Shown here one piece after another: positions 1-10,620 of a stretch of 64,000 bases of DNA. Below the pieces are notes generated by a model. The model saw nothing but the letters and a program-made list of their open reading frames with translations. It was not told the origin of the DNA and searched no databases. How positions within the stretch are numbered: position 1 is the first letter of the stretch; each line of letters starts with the position of its first letter. Source of the stretch: Rotaria macrura (taxonomy: Eukaryota > Rotifera > Eurotatoria > Philodinida > Philodinidae); contig OENT01000777.1 of assembly GCA_900239685.1 (NCBI GenBank), forward strand, positions 1-64,000, written 5' to 3'. Position numbers and translations under genes: made by a program.

Positions 1-154
1 TTAAGCTGATTGTTGAGACACCCTGCACACTAAGTTATTGTCCCGATTTCATAAACTTCACTACAAATGGAAACGCTTAGAAAGAACTGCATAAAGTCGA
101 AAGATATCCTTAAAGATTTGCAATTTATTCATCAAAAATAACATTCTAAGTATA

Positions 155-262
155 GGCGAGTCGACTCGGCGATTTGCAAAGTCAACTGGTGCTCGCCGCG
201 GTGCAGAAAATGCCGACTCGCCTCGCCTCGCAACGAGGCGAGGCGAGTAAGCTCGGCGATTT
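155..262. repeat. GC-rich island with a perfect 15-bp hairpin
   Basis: In very AT-rich surroundings this island carries several copies of GGCGAG/CTCGCC-type words. ACTCGCCTCGCCTCG (216-230) and its exact reverse complement (234-248) flank a three-base CAA loop, giving a perfect 15-bp stem. The words CTCGGCGATTT occur on both sides (near 168 and 251) as a direct repeat. It may be part of a transposon end or a decayed satellite; no protein or RNA gene was recognised. Confidence 0.7.
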
Positions 263-659
263 TCGGATCTCTGATGCATGCAAGCATACCAAAGTACAAA
301 TTAACTTAACTTCTGCGATACTTTTCGTATTGAGTCAGTTTTGGGTTAAGAGATAAACAAGTAATTGACATGGGCATTTGTTTTTTTAATGAATAAGCTC
401 GCTCATTTTATCCACCAAGAATCTCATTTCATTTGGTTGTCATTCAAGTTAATTACAGAAAAACCGAAGAAATAGATGTTTAATAATATAATATCGAAGA
501 TTTATGTCCTCAACTAACGAGAAAAATGTTACCTTGTATTGTGAAAAATTTGGCTGAATCAAAAGAATAGGATTGATCGTACTAGAAGTTTTCAAGCTGT
601 TTTTCAGAAAATGAATTTCAAGTTTGAATGAATATAATACTGTATATTTACCCCATGTA

Positions 660-1494
660 GTGAAAACCGCGCAAAAACCGTCGGTTAACCGCCGGTATAC
701 CGATCGTATAACTGAGGAGTTTACCGGCGGATAACCGGCGGTTTTTGATGAATATATATGATACTTTTATTGGTTGCCTTTTGTAGTTCTGATTTAATTT
801 AGAAGTTTTTGCATTATTTCATAAATTTATTTGTATTTTATATAAAAAAACATACAAAAAAATGACGAATGATGTCACACGACTTGAAAAAAACAGACTT
901 TCATACATGATACAGAAAAAAAAATAAAAGATAAAATTAGGGCCAGCAAGAACTAAAATAAATAAAAAGAATAAAAATAAAACAAGCTATTTTTTGGTTT
1001 TCCTTATACAATTCATTTTTTTCGCATTTGCTTAAATGCATATATCTGAAAAGAAATAATAAATAGAAAAACTGTCTCATTATATTTAATCTATGAAAAA
1101 TAATGAGCAAATACATTTATACCACACCACTCACTTTTACTACTACATCGTTGCATTAGCACTTAAAATAAAAATAACTAAATGAAAATAATATAGCCGT
1201 TAGATTTCTAACGGTTTAGACTATGAATCATCCCTTGGTCAGCTAATCAAAACATTTCACAGCGCCAACTATCGAAAATTATGTATCAAGTGATTTTTAG
1301 TGCTACTGTCTTTCTCATAGCTTATTTTAGCAAAATAAAGATGCGATATACACTGACAGCAATATTTTGAATTAATTACTGTGTAAACCGCTAATTACCA
1401 TTAGAACCTATCGGCTACATTGCAACCGTCAAAGACCGTCCGTAAACCGCGGCTAACCGGTGGTATTATTGAAACCGCGGAAAACCGGCGGTAT
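660..1494. repeat. Pair of GC-rich repeat clusters sharing a 23-bp motif; candidate MITE
   Basis: A motif of about 23 bp, AAACCGCGG..TAACCGG.GGTAT in outline, occurs about four times. One copy is at 672-699, and an inverted copy at 720-747 pairs with it as a 76-base hairpin (25 of 28 positions match by eye). Two direct copies lie at 1444-1466 and 1472-1494. The DNA between the clusters is plain AT-rich sequence. GC-rich termini around AT-rich filler of about 0.8 kb suggest a small non-autonomous element, but I could not define its exact ends or a target duplication. Confidence 0.55.
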
Positions 1495-1822
1495 CTATAT
1501 GAAAGTGAGGACATGGGACATTTACGCAATAAGAAGGAAGCGTTATCTAGCGGTCTCTATTGATTTAAATAGACAAAAAACTACACAATCAAAATAACCA
1601 ATCAAAAATCTCTTTTTTCCATTGGTCAAATAATGCAATGAATCAAAACTAAGAAGACTATTTTTGGCATCGTAAAATTATTCATCCATTGATAAAACAA
1701 GTGAAATTCGATCTTTTATTTTCTTCCAATTTTTTCATTTCAGTTAATCCTCTAAGTAAAGATGGTAAGAACAACAAATTTTATTTGTATCTCATATTTC
1801 ATCATTTGTAAATTATATTAAG

Positions 1823-4800
1823 ATGCACGAAGATGTCGACAATGACGAAGAGGACGTCATCCTTGATCGACGAACATTAATTAATCAACCAAATCATTCA
1901 AATTCATCAAGTAATTCTGGTCCAATACTATTAGGTGTCAACCGATTTAATATAAAAGTTTATGATGATCCTATTAAAGTATCACGAGCACAAACAATTC
2001 TTCTAGCACTAACTTGCATATCCATTGTACGTAGTCTAATTTCGATTGCATTGTTTAAAACTATCTGATCAATCTAGTCGTTTCTTTTTCTACGTTGCCC
2101 AAAACAAGAACTCAAATCTGACATGTAACTTGAATGACCGATTGATTTCTCTATCAAATGAATTCTCTATTGAAATCTGACAGAGTTCATTTCGTCAACG
2201 TAACTAGTTTTTAATGCATCGTCATAGAATGTGTTTGAAAAGTAATTCTCACATGGAAATCCATGGGTTCTTCGAAAAATGATAACACGTGCTGTAGTTT
2301 CTTTGGATTCGTTTTCACATAGTTCATTCATAAAAATTTTCATCTGCATTGCATTTGATAGAGAATATTATTCCCTATTTCAATTGTCATTCATATTCAT
2401 GATAAATGACTATTATTTTTCGTAGAAAAAGAATTCGAAATGGGATGATCTACTATTTTTGTTTCGTAGTGTTTCACGCTTTTTTAATTTCAAACTTAGG
2501 GTATGTTTACTGGTTTATTGGGACCAACATTCCCATTTCTTTCACAACATATGCCGGCTGATGTATCAGCCGTGATATGGATTATCGGTATAAAAGCAAT
2601 AGGATTTCTTATCGGAAGTATTTTAAGCGTTTACCTCTATGCTTGGTAATAACTTATCATTGGTTCTGAAAATGAGATGTTTAATTTATTTCTGTATTTC
2701 GATAGGTTTAATATATGTTGTTTGCTTGGCCTATCATGTTTAGCCATCAGTTTTGGTGTGTGTTCACTTCCACTCATAACTGATTTAGCTACATTTTATT
2801 TAACTTCACTTATTCTTGGTATTGGTCTTGGTATATCCTATAATGGTAAAGGAAACGTTTTTGAGAGTTAAGAAAGGAAAACACTTTGTTACATATAGGT
2901 ATTGATGCACTTCATAATCGTCTTTGGACTCGGTCATCATCAGCTTCTATTCGATGGTTCCATTTCTTGGTTGCACTTGGCGCCATCCTCTCAACATCCA
3001 TGCTCTTTCCATCAAATCTATCTGATAAAAATGATATGTCACTAACATCAGTTACTACACGTATGAGTTCTTTTTCTTAAGGCATTGAACACATTATTCA
3101 TGATTCTCTGTTACAATTTTAGAACCTATGAGACTACGCCGACAGGCCGTACGTGAAATAGCTGAGCGTCTTGCATCAATGAAATCACAAACTGCTGAAG
3201 ACATGTCATTAAATATGACAAATACATCAAATTCATCGAACTACACCTACATAACCAGTGAAACATCGTCACTAGCAACGAGTACAACAACGAAATTCTT
3301 ATTAAAACCATCCGTAGTTGACACTGATGAACTGAAGCAGTCAAATGTTGCTAAACCAGTACCTGAATCAGAGCAACCCAATGAAAAATTATCATGTTAT
3401 AAAGTCTTCTGTTGTAATATGTATAATAATACTAATCAAAATAATACAATAACAAATAATCTATTTTCTTGTCGAGAAACTGATGAAAATCAGTCAAATG
3501 ATTGTAAAAATATCGTATCGACATGTCAAACTTCCACGTCGCAAGTATGTGTACTTGATAAAATGAATATTTCGTGTCGAATCGATCAGATTTGTGAAAG
3601 TAATCGTGAAGCAGATTGTTCAATACAATTAATTAATACTGCTATTAGTGCAAATCTTTCAACATGGATGACTACAAGTCTATCGACAAGTTCAACTATA
3701 CATGCTACGGTACTCTCAGTAAATTCAACACTAACTACTATAATAACTTCACCAACTGCATCTACAACAAGTACCACTATACTGTCTTCGACCAGTACAA
3801 CAACAACAACAACAACAACTATCACTACTACTACTACTACTACTACTACCACTACCGAGACACCTACAACTACTATAAGTATGTTATCAATATTTAGTCG
3901 TAGTCGATTTTTCGTCACTTCCCGCAACAAGTTGAGGGAAGTTTTCATACTAGAATGTGCATGGTTTGCGATAAGATTCATACATAACACAATAGAAGAA
4001 AAATCGAAAATTTTTGAAATATTAGATACTTACAAACCTTGGGAATCTGTTTATAAACGTTTGAATGATTTGACAATAATTAGTTGCTTGCTCTAGATAT
4101 ACTATAAAAGTTGGCTTTATTTAGAAATCTAAGACTTCATTAATAGAATATTGCTTCTCGATTGAAACTTTGCAAATATCCTACGAATCTCTAATTTTTC
4201 TTTAGGCAAGACAATATTTTAGATTCAAATGTTGATTTTTGAAGAAGGTAGCTTAAAAGTTTCGAACAGTGACTGCCACTAAACTAAAAGGAAGCAAATA
4301 CTGTATAAGTATTTTTCCTGGTTTCATGGTCACTTCCTTGAGAACTAGCTATGAATTCAAATCGAAAGTTATAGTTCAGTTAGTTTTCACATATGAATAT
4401 CGAAAAGTATTCACGTACGAAGAGAATGTCTTAGAGAAAATAGCTAAATATGTTATTTTGTAGTTAAATACGAAAGCTCAAAGAACACGTTAATGCGCCA
4501 GTAGCCTCATCATCACTAGTGATCATAGATGCTTTGTCATGTAACTACGATCACAGTTTACATGTGTATTCTACTTTTCTTGAAAAATAATCAGATGATC
4601 ATGAAACTATGACATCGTAGGACGAGAAAAAGATTTTTCAATATATTTGAATCATTTTAAAGCTACAATTTTTTTTGCCATGTAAAATAATGAAATGTAC
4701 CAATGATAATTTGTTTTTTCTTATAATCAATTTGATGTTTGTTCGAGTTGAATACATTATGCTCTAGACGAGAACTCGCACTCAGTTTACTAGTCAGGTC

Positions 4801-6077
4801 GAAAATCAGTTCCGTCATTCTCCTAAAAAAATCAGCTGTCTTATAAAAAAACAATTGATAAACACTCTTGTGTCCGATGCAGTGTGTATTTTCAATGAAA
4901 CTCAAAATTTTGCCATGAATTGCTTGTCGAAGAGTCTCTAACGATCATTATTTTCAACTTCATGACCACCTATCTGAAATAATAATTTACATCATATTTC
5001 TTTATTTAGCTTCAACTATAATGTCAACGGCTCGTTCTACAACACATCGTAAAAAACCTTCAATGGCTGAATCAGATATTGATGATATTTCAAAAAATCT
5101 TTTTTATACTAAAACGCATTCATTTTTACGTTCAATAACATTAATCAATTTAATCTATTTATTTATTGCATTTTTATTTTTTATTCTTGGCATAGCTTAT
5201 TCAGCATTGGCTATGCGTGGTGAAGGAATGCATACAACATCATCTTCAACAAAAACGTATTACAATCCATTATCATTATTATTTGGCAATTCTCATCGAA
5301 CAATGAAGAATTCAACTGTTCCAATATCATTATTATCAGATCGTGCTTCACTTAGATTTGTCGCAGCTCTGCTTCTGTTTTACTTCATTCTGATTGGTAT
5401 TGAAAGTTCATGTGTTTATTTAACATACTTATTTGGCATTGAATTAAAATTTTCAGCATATCAATGTTTATCCGTACAATTTTTATTCTTGTGTGGTCTC
5501 TTATTAGGACGTTTAATTGATATATTTATGAATTATGGTTGTTTTTTATTCAATACACGTATAACAAATCGAACGAAAAAACAATCCGATAAATTTCATT
5601 TGATATCTATTAAGTTTTGCATTCTTATACGCTTAGTATTGTTGTTTCTCATGTGTTCAACATTAAGTTTTTCACATTTATTTCAAGATAATTTAACAAC
5701 AAAATCATCTATACCATCCATACGTATGTTTTATTTTATATTCTTTTTTATTGGCTTATTAATAGGATCATTACCAACGTTAATACTATTTTGGATTGAA
5801 CGTGATTTAAGTTTGAATGATTCACTTATACGTTTTATATTAATCACAATAACAATAAGTGAAACTATATTTCCATCATTTTTATTTTATACTATAAAGC
5901 ATGTTGCTTTATCCTACTTATTCTATTTATTTATTGGTTCATGTTTACTACTTGTTTTATTTCTCTTAATTATGTATACAAGTAAAAAATGGCAACGTAA
6001 ACAATTATATCGAATATTACCAACATCAATGGAAATGGATGAAGTTAGTATAGCAAATCATTCGGATGATGATGATG

Positions 6078-6109
<32 letters not shown>

Positions 6110-6211
6110 GATGATGATGATAATCATTATTCGAATAAAGGTCGAACGAGTGCAAATGAAACGAAATTAAATGCGGACAATGAAAGAATAAAAGGACTTA
6201 AAGGACATTAA
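1823..6211 (+). CDS. MFS transporter, MFSD4-like, with a long Ser/Thr-rich central loop
   Basis: Six phase-consistent exons: 1823-2026, 2500-2645, 2706-2845, 2899-3060, 3123-3878 and 5010-6211, giving about 869 residues. The first transmembrane segment reads across intron 1 into GLLGPTFPFL, followed by WIIGIKAIGFLIGS, the pattern of the MFSD4/Na-dependent glucose transporter-like branch of the major facilitator superfamily. A first half of membrane helices is followed by a loop of several hundred residues, rich in Ser, Thr and Asn and ending in a poly-Thr run. The second half of helices lies in the last exon, with a cytoplasmic tail carrying Asp/Asn runs. Likely a plasma or vesicle membrane solute carrier; substrate unknown. 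The loop is much longer than usual for the family. The MFS call is firm, the subfamily less so. Confidence 0.75.
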
Positions 6212-7705
6212 TATGTAGAAGAAGAAAAACAAAGAAACATATATCTTCATACATACTTTTTATTTATTGTGAATAATTTACTAAGTTTCTCTACTGTTTC
6301 GTTTGTGAATTCCTCTCATTTACATTTATTTCATTTACTTAACCGGTGGAGAATGTTGTTTTTTTTGTTACATGAAAAAGAAAAGAGTACTTTAGATTTT
6401 TGATTTTATGAATTACCAAAACATGGGTAAGTAGGAAAACTAATTGTTCGTTGATCAAAAAACAAACAGGATAATATGCAGTTTGAACAACAACACATCA
6501 TATTACTTATTTTTCAGTGTAACTCGATTGATTGAGTGCTGATATTTAATATCAAAAAGTAAAATAACTGTTGTCGTAAATTTACACAATTCCTATTTCC
6601 TTATTCGATATTACGGTCTTCTCTGACAAATTGCTAAATCTTTTGAATTATACAAAGAAAATTTCATCCTGATCAAGACTTTCGAATCGATATGTTTAAA
6701 TTCACTATCAAGAAATGAATTTATTTTGTTCGACAGTTTTAGTACTTTCTACTCTTGTTGTTATCATTGAATAGAGTACGGAGTAAGATTTCAAAGGGTC
6801 AATGAAATTTCGTACGAAAATATCTAATTTTGTGAAATACAATCGAACGAGAGTGTTGAAATTAATAGACATCGTCCCACGATCGAACTAGACATGTCAA
6901 AAGAACTTCTTTCTTCTACATAAGTTAAATATTTCAGTAAATTTTATTGATCTACGAGAAAAAAACTGTTCATGAGTGTAAGATCTCATACAAAAATATG
7001 ATCTAATGTCTTGTACGATCTATAATGAAAGATTAAATAAAATAATGAAGAACAAATGTAATCAATCGTAGGTGATATTTTGAAAAAAAGAAACAACTTA
7101 TCATTAATAACATCAACAGTAACCTTCATGTTTTAATATCACTGAAATATTATTTCAAGTAACAACGTCATGTTAAATTTTAATATCTAACTTAATTTTC
7201 GGTCTTCACACGAAAACAAAATTATACAAAACTTCTACTTTTCTCAGAAATGCATCATGCTAATCAATTTGAGATGTGTAATAATACAACGGAAAATTGG
7301 ACATTGCTAAAATTAGTTCTAAATTATCACAATAATTTGTAGTATGTATATACTCATAGAATTTGTTGTACTGCTGTTCTCGTGTTTTCCTAGGTCGTAA
7401 TCGAGCACTTTCTAGAAAACTATACTTATGAATTATTTTTCTAATGAGATGATAAAATGAATCCTTCATGATCGAATCTACTTATGTTTTTCTAATTTTT
7501 TTACTAACCTTTGTTCTATTTTGTATATCATTGTAAAGGGTTATTTAAGAAAAAAAAATGGTTTATTCATCTCTTACAGTGAAAACATATTGCTTAGAAA
7601 CAAAAAAATACGTTTAACGATCAATAGAATCAAAGAATTTGAGGCTTTTGTTTACACATATAATGCTTTTGTTCTTACCTATTCTCATTTGAAAAAAGAA
7701 CACGT
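6212..7705. other. Intergenic, no supported gene
   Basis: AT-rich spacer holding the 3' untranslated region of the transporter and the upstream region of the glycosyltransferase. A 69-codon minus-strand frame at 7260-7469 has no recognisable motif or splice context, and I do not call it. Confidence 0.5.
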
Positions 7706-8731
7706 ATGTCTAGAAAAAATCGTTGGTTTCTGTGCACATGTCTTTCTTCTATTCTACTCACTTTTCTTTATTGTATAACATGTTTTAATGATATTAATAA
7801 GAAATTCTCGATGATAGAAAACGAGCAATCCTATCGAGGATGTATTGTAACATTAATTCGAAGCGATCAAATTGTTAGTTTAAATAAATTATTAAATATG
7901 CTTAATTCTCTAAGTTTGTACATGAAAAACATTCATTATTATAAAATATATTTATTTCACGAGTCATCATTGACACAAGAAACAAAAGAACAAATCATAT
8001 ATTGTTCATCAAAATTAAAAATAAAATTTTACGAAATTTATTTCAACATAAACAATAAATCTAATCGTTCTGGTTATGCATCAATGTGTCAATTTTGGTC
8101 CTACGATATTTGGTTTAAATATAATATTTTACGTAAACAATGTGATTATATTATGAGATTTGATGATGATTCTTACCTAATTAATTCTACTCAATATGAT
8201 CTATTCAAAGAATTTCACAATAATGAACTTGATTATGCATATAGAACAATATATCATGATAATAATGGTTTAGATTTTCTACAAGAAAATCTTCAATTGT
8301 TTTTATCGAAAAATCAAATACGACGTGGTTGCATTGAAAACATGTGCACATATCTAAATGGACCTCGTGGTTATGATGGTTTAGCTGTTTATAATAATTT
8401 TTTTATCATTCGTCTAAGTTTAATGTATGAATATACAATTATAGAAAACTATTTAAAACAATTAATGGTAATAGATGCGTTCTATCGTTATCCTATTGGT
8501 GATGCAAATATTCAAACAATATGTTTATTACTTATCGAAAAACAATTAAAAATATCTCATTTCAAATTTCCCTATAATCATAATGTGCATGGTTCATCAG
8601 ATATACATCCATCGTTTATTTTTTATGAAAACACTGCATCTATGTGGAATTATCGTATGAAAGTACCTAATATAACATGTAAAAAACTATTTATTGCAAC
8701 TAAATATTCTTTGATAGAAAAAACTGTTTAA
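7706..8731 (+). CDS. GT15-like alpha-1,2-mannosyltransferase (Kre2/Mnt1 type), single exon
   Basis: 341 residues in one uninterrupted exon. A short cytoplasmic start is followed by a hydrophobic segment (about residues 7-25), as in type II Golgi glycosyltransferases. The lumenal part has the GT15 landmarks in order: YRGCIVTLIRSDQ near the start; the ASMCQFWS block (fungal MCRF-S); CDYIMRFDDDSYL, where fungal enzymes have YYWR-EPDV; and a late block with FYRYPIGDANIQT and HFKFPYNHNVHG, matching the fungal RWGDAPVHS and HNPF motifs. GT15 enzymes add alpha-1,2-mannose to glycoproteins in the Golgi. The acidic centre differs from the fungal one (DDD for EPD), so activity is uncertain. GT15 is chiefly a fungal family, and the gene lacks introns in an intron-rich neighbourhood, which raises the possibility of horizontal acquisition. 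Confidence 0.65.
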   Translation: MSRKNRWFLCTCLSSILLTFLYCITCFNDINKKFSMIENEQSYRGCIVTLIRSDQIVSLNKLLNMLNSLSLYMKNIHYYKIYLFHESSLTQETKEQIIYCSSKLKIKFYEIYFNINNKSNRSGYASMCQFWSYDIWFKYNILRKQCDYIMRFDDDSYLINSTQYDLFKEFHNNELDYAYRTIYHDNNGLDFLQENLQLFLSKNQIRRGCIENMCTYLNGPRGYDGLAVYNNFFIIRLSLMYEYTIIENYLKQLMVIDAFYRYPIGDANIQTICLLLIEKQLKISHFKFPYNHNVHGSSDIHPSFIFYENTASMWNYRMKVPNITCKKLFIATKYSLIEKTV

Positions 8732-9855
8732 ATTATAAACAATACTGATAGAAAATAACATTATCGAATATTATAAAAGAAGAATATTTATCAAGGATAT
8801 ACATTGAAATAGATTTGTCATCGCATTCTAAATATTAGTAATGTAACTGAGAAAAAAAAATGATTAATACAATAGTATCCTATGATCATGAAGGACATGG
8901 GTAAAATGGTTTTGCCACGATTGTATTTTATTTGCACGTTTTTCTCTTTCTTCGTTTGGTAATGTATTACTCTGTCGAGGGCCAACGTGACTTCGGTTTA
9001 ACGTGATGAATAAAGAATGAACAAGAAATTAATAAACATAACTGAATGTATTCTAGTCATTGTTCAAGTTAAGGAATAATAGGTTGTTTTAGACGAGAAA
9101 GAAAAAATGTAATTTCGTTTCTTTATAAAACTTACACTAAGCTGAACTGCTGCTGCTAACACAACTGATGTCGGAGTTTCACGAAATATCTATCCATGTT
9201 CAATGTTCTTGGGAATTATTGATCGAAGATTCATTCAATAGACAAAATTTGAATTGTTTTTTCAATAAATCATACAACATTTATAGACAATCTACTCAAT
9301 AACTAAAAGATTTGATTACAGTACTGTATTGAAGAAAAGAAACGATTAAACACAGATCAGAATATACCAAAGAGGAGTTTGAAAAATGTCTTTGGAACGC
9401 CTTGAAAATCGAAGTCGCCTATCTTGTAGTTAAAGGGAACTTGGTTAAAAGAAATCTATTTTCATTTTCTTCAGTAAAAATATTTTATTCAATACAACAT
9501 ATTGACTTTGATAGCGAAAACGTTTCAATAGATATGCGCAAAAGATTGAGATGAATATGACAAACAACGTTATCATATTGAAGATATTCCCATGTAAAAA
9601 GAAGAAACGAGGTGAATCAAGCACAATTGACATTAAAAATGCGTTGATTCTGATATAAATACTTCACATCGATGATAAGAAAATTTTATAAAAATCTCTT
9701 GTTTTTTTTTCTCGCTTGCATTTTAATGAACAGTGAAAGAAAATGAATTTTCACATTTATATACTAACAAATGTATTTGAAAATAAAAATAAAAAATACA
9801 ATTTTCTCATGATAATAGGAGTTCACTATTAAAATCAGCTGGTTGCTTGATTAAT
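8732..9855. other. Intergenic between convergent genes
   Basis: Spacer between the 3' ends of the glycosyltransferase (+) and the first mucin-like gene (-). AT-rich, with no coding exon or repeat recognised. Confidence 0.5.
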
Positions 9856-10620
9856 TTAAAACATGATTTTACTCATAATAAGAATTGATGTAACGACTAA
9901 GCCAATCAATGATCGACATTCTCGAAGAATAAAAGCATTACTATGATTAGTAGTTGTGTTTGGAGATGTTTTTGCTGAAGTTGTTGTTGAAACTATTGAT
10001 GTTTCTGTGGATGTGGACGTAGATGGTGGTGAAGTTTGAGCACTACTTGTACTGCTACTAGTAGATCCTGTTCCTGTTGTAACAGTTATGTTTCCAGAGG
10101 ATGTACTCGTTGCTGTAGTAATTGTAATTGTTATGTTTCCAGTAGTTCGAGATGTAGATGTTGAAGTTTCTGTTGTAGACGTCAGCGTAGTAGTGTTAGA
10201 TGGCATTTGAGTTGTTGATGTTGTATTGATTGCTTGTGTGGTCGAAGTTGTTAAAATCGGCCAGGGTGCTGTAGGTGTTGTCGAATTTGTAGTTGGAAGT
10301 GGAGTTGTATTTGTAGTAGTTGGCAAAGAACTAGTCGTTGTTTCGATTGTTGTTGTTGTTTCATTAGCTACCTGTATTTCTTTGCAGTCAGGTTTGATTC
10401 TTTCTGTAGTTGGACTAGCACAAGATTTTTGATACTTGTTCTTACAAGCTTCAAGACAGGCATTGCCATTACATGTTGGAATTTCAATGGCACCCTCAAA
10501 TATTGGATCACAACCTGAACCCTCGCAACAGAAACATGAACAGTAGCCATACCCATTGGCTAATGGTGTATACAGAACGCCCATTAGACCAATACATAGA
10601 AATAGGTATTTATTGAGCAT
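9856..10620 (-). CDS. Mucin-like, probably GPI-anchored surface protein (copy A)
   Basis: I start at the ATG at 10620 rather than the in-frame one at 10668. The resulting start, MLNKYLFLCIGLMGVLYT, is a good signal peptide and lines up with the paralogue at 13014-13637. About 254 residues: signal peptide; a small Cys-rich module beginning YCSCFCCEGSGC, with about ten cysteines; a long Ser/Thr-rich stretch like a heavily O-glycosylated mucin stalk; then a hydrophobic tail, LIGLVVTSILIMSKIMF, running to the last residue. A terminal hydrophobic tail after small residues fits a GPI-anchor signal, or a tail anchor. I do not recognise the Cys-rich module. The last 25 residues are identical to copy B. 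Probably an extracellular coat protein; no function is assigned. Confidence 0.75.
   Translation of the reverse strand: MLNKYLFLCIGLMGVLYTPLANGYGYCSCFCCEGSGCDPIFEGAIEIPTCNGNACLEACKNKYQKSCASPTTERIKPDCKEIQVANETTTTIETTTSSLPTTTNTTPLPTTNSTTPTAPWPILTTSTTQAINTTSTTQMPSNTTTLTSTTETSTSTSRTTGNITITITTATSTSSGNITVTTGTGSTSSSTSSAQTSPPSTSTSTETSIVSTTTSAKTSPNTTTNHSNAFILRECRSLIGLVVTSILIMSKIMF

Larger units (their letters stand above)
1..1822. other. Gene-less, repeat-bearing left end
   Basis: No coding exon that I can support lies here; the short open frames at 61-356 run through the GC-rich repeat island and look accidental. The stretch is AT-rich except for two GC-rich islands (155-262 and 660-1494), described separately. 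Just before the transporter gene, an ATG at 1762 is followed at once by GTAAGA. It could be a tiny first exon or untranslated leader spliced to the AAG|ATG at 1823, but this is speculative. Confidence 0.5.

Noticed and set aside
3586..3990. 134-codon minus-strand frame rich in Val
   Set aside because: Antisense of the poly-Thr/Ser repeat in the transporter exon; low-complexity artefact.
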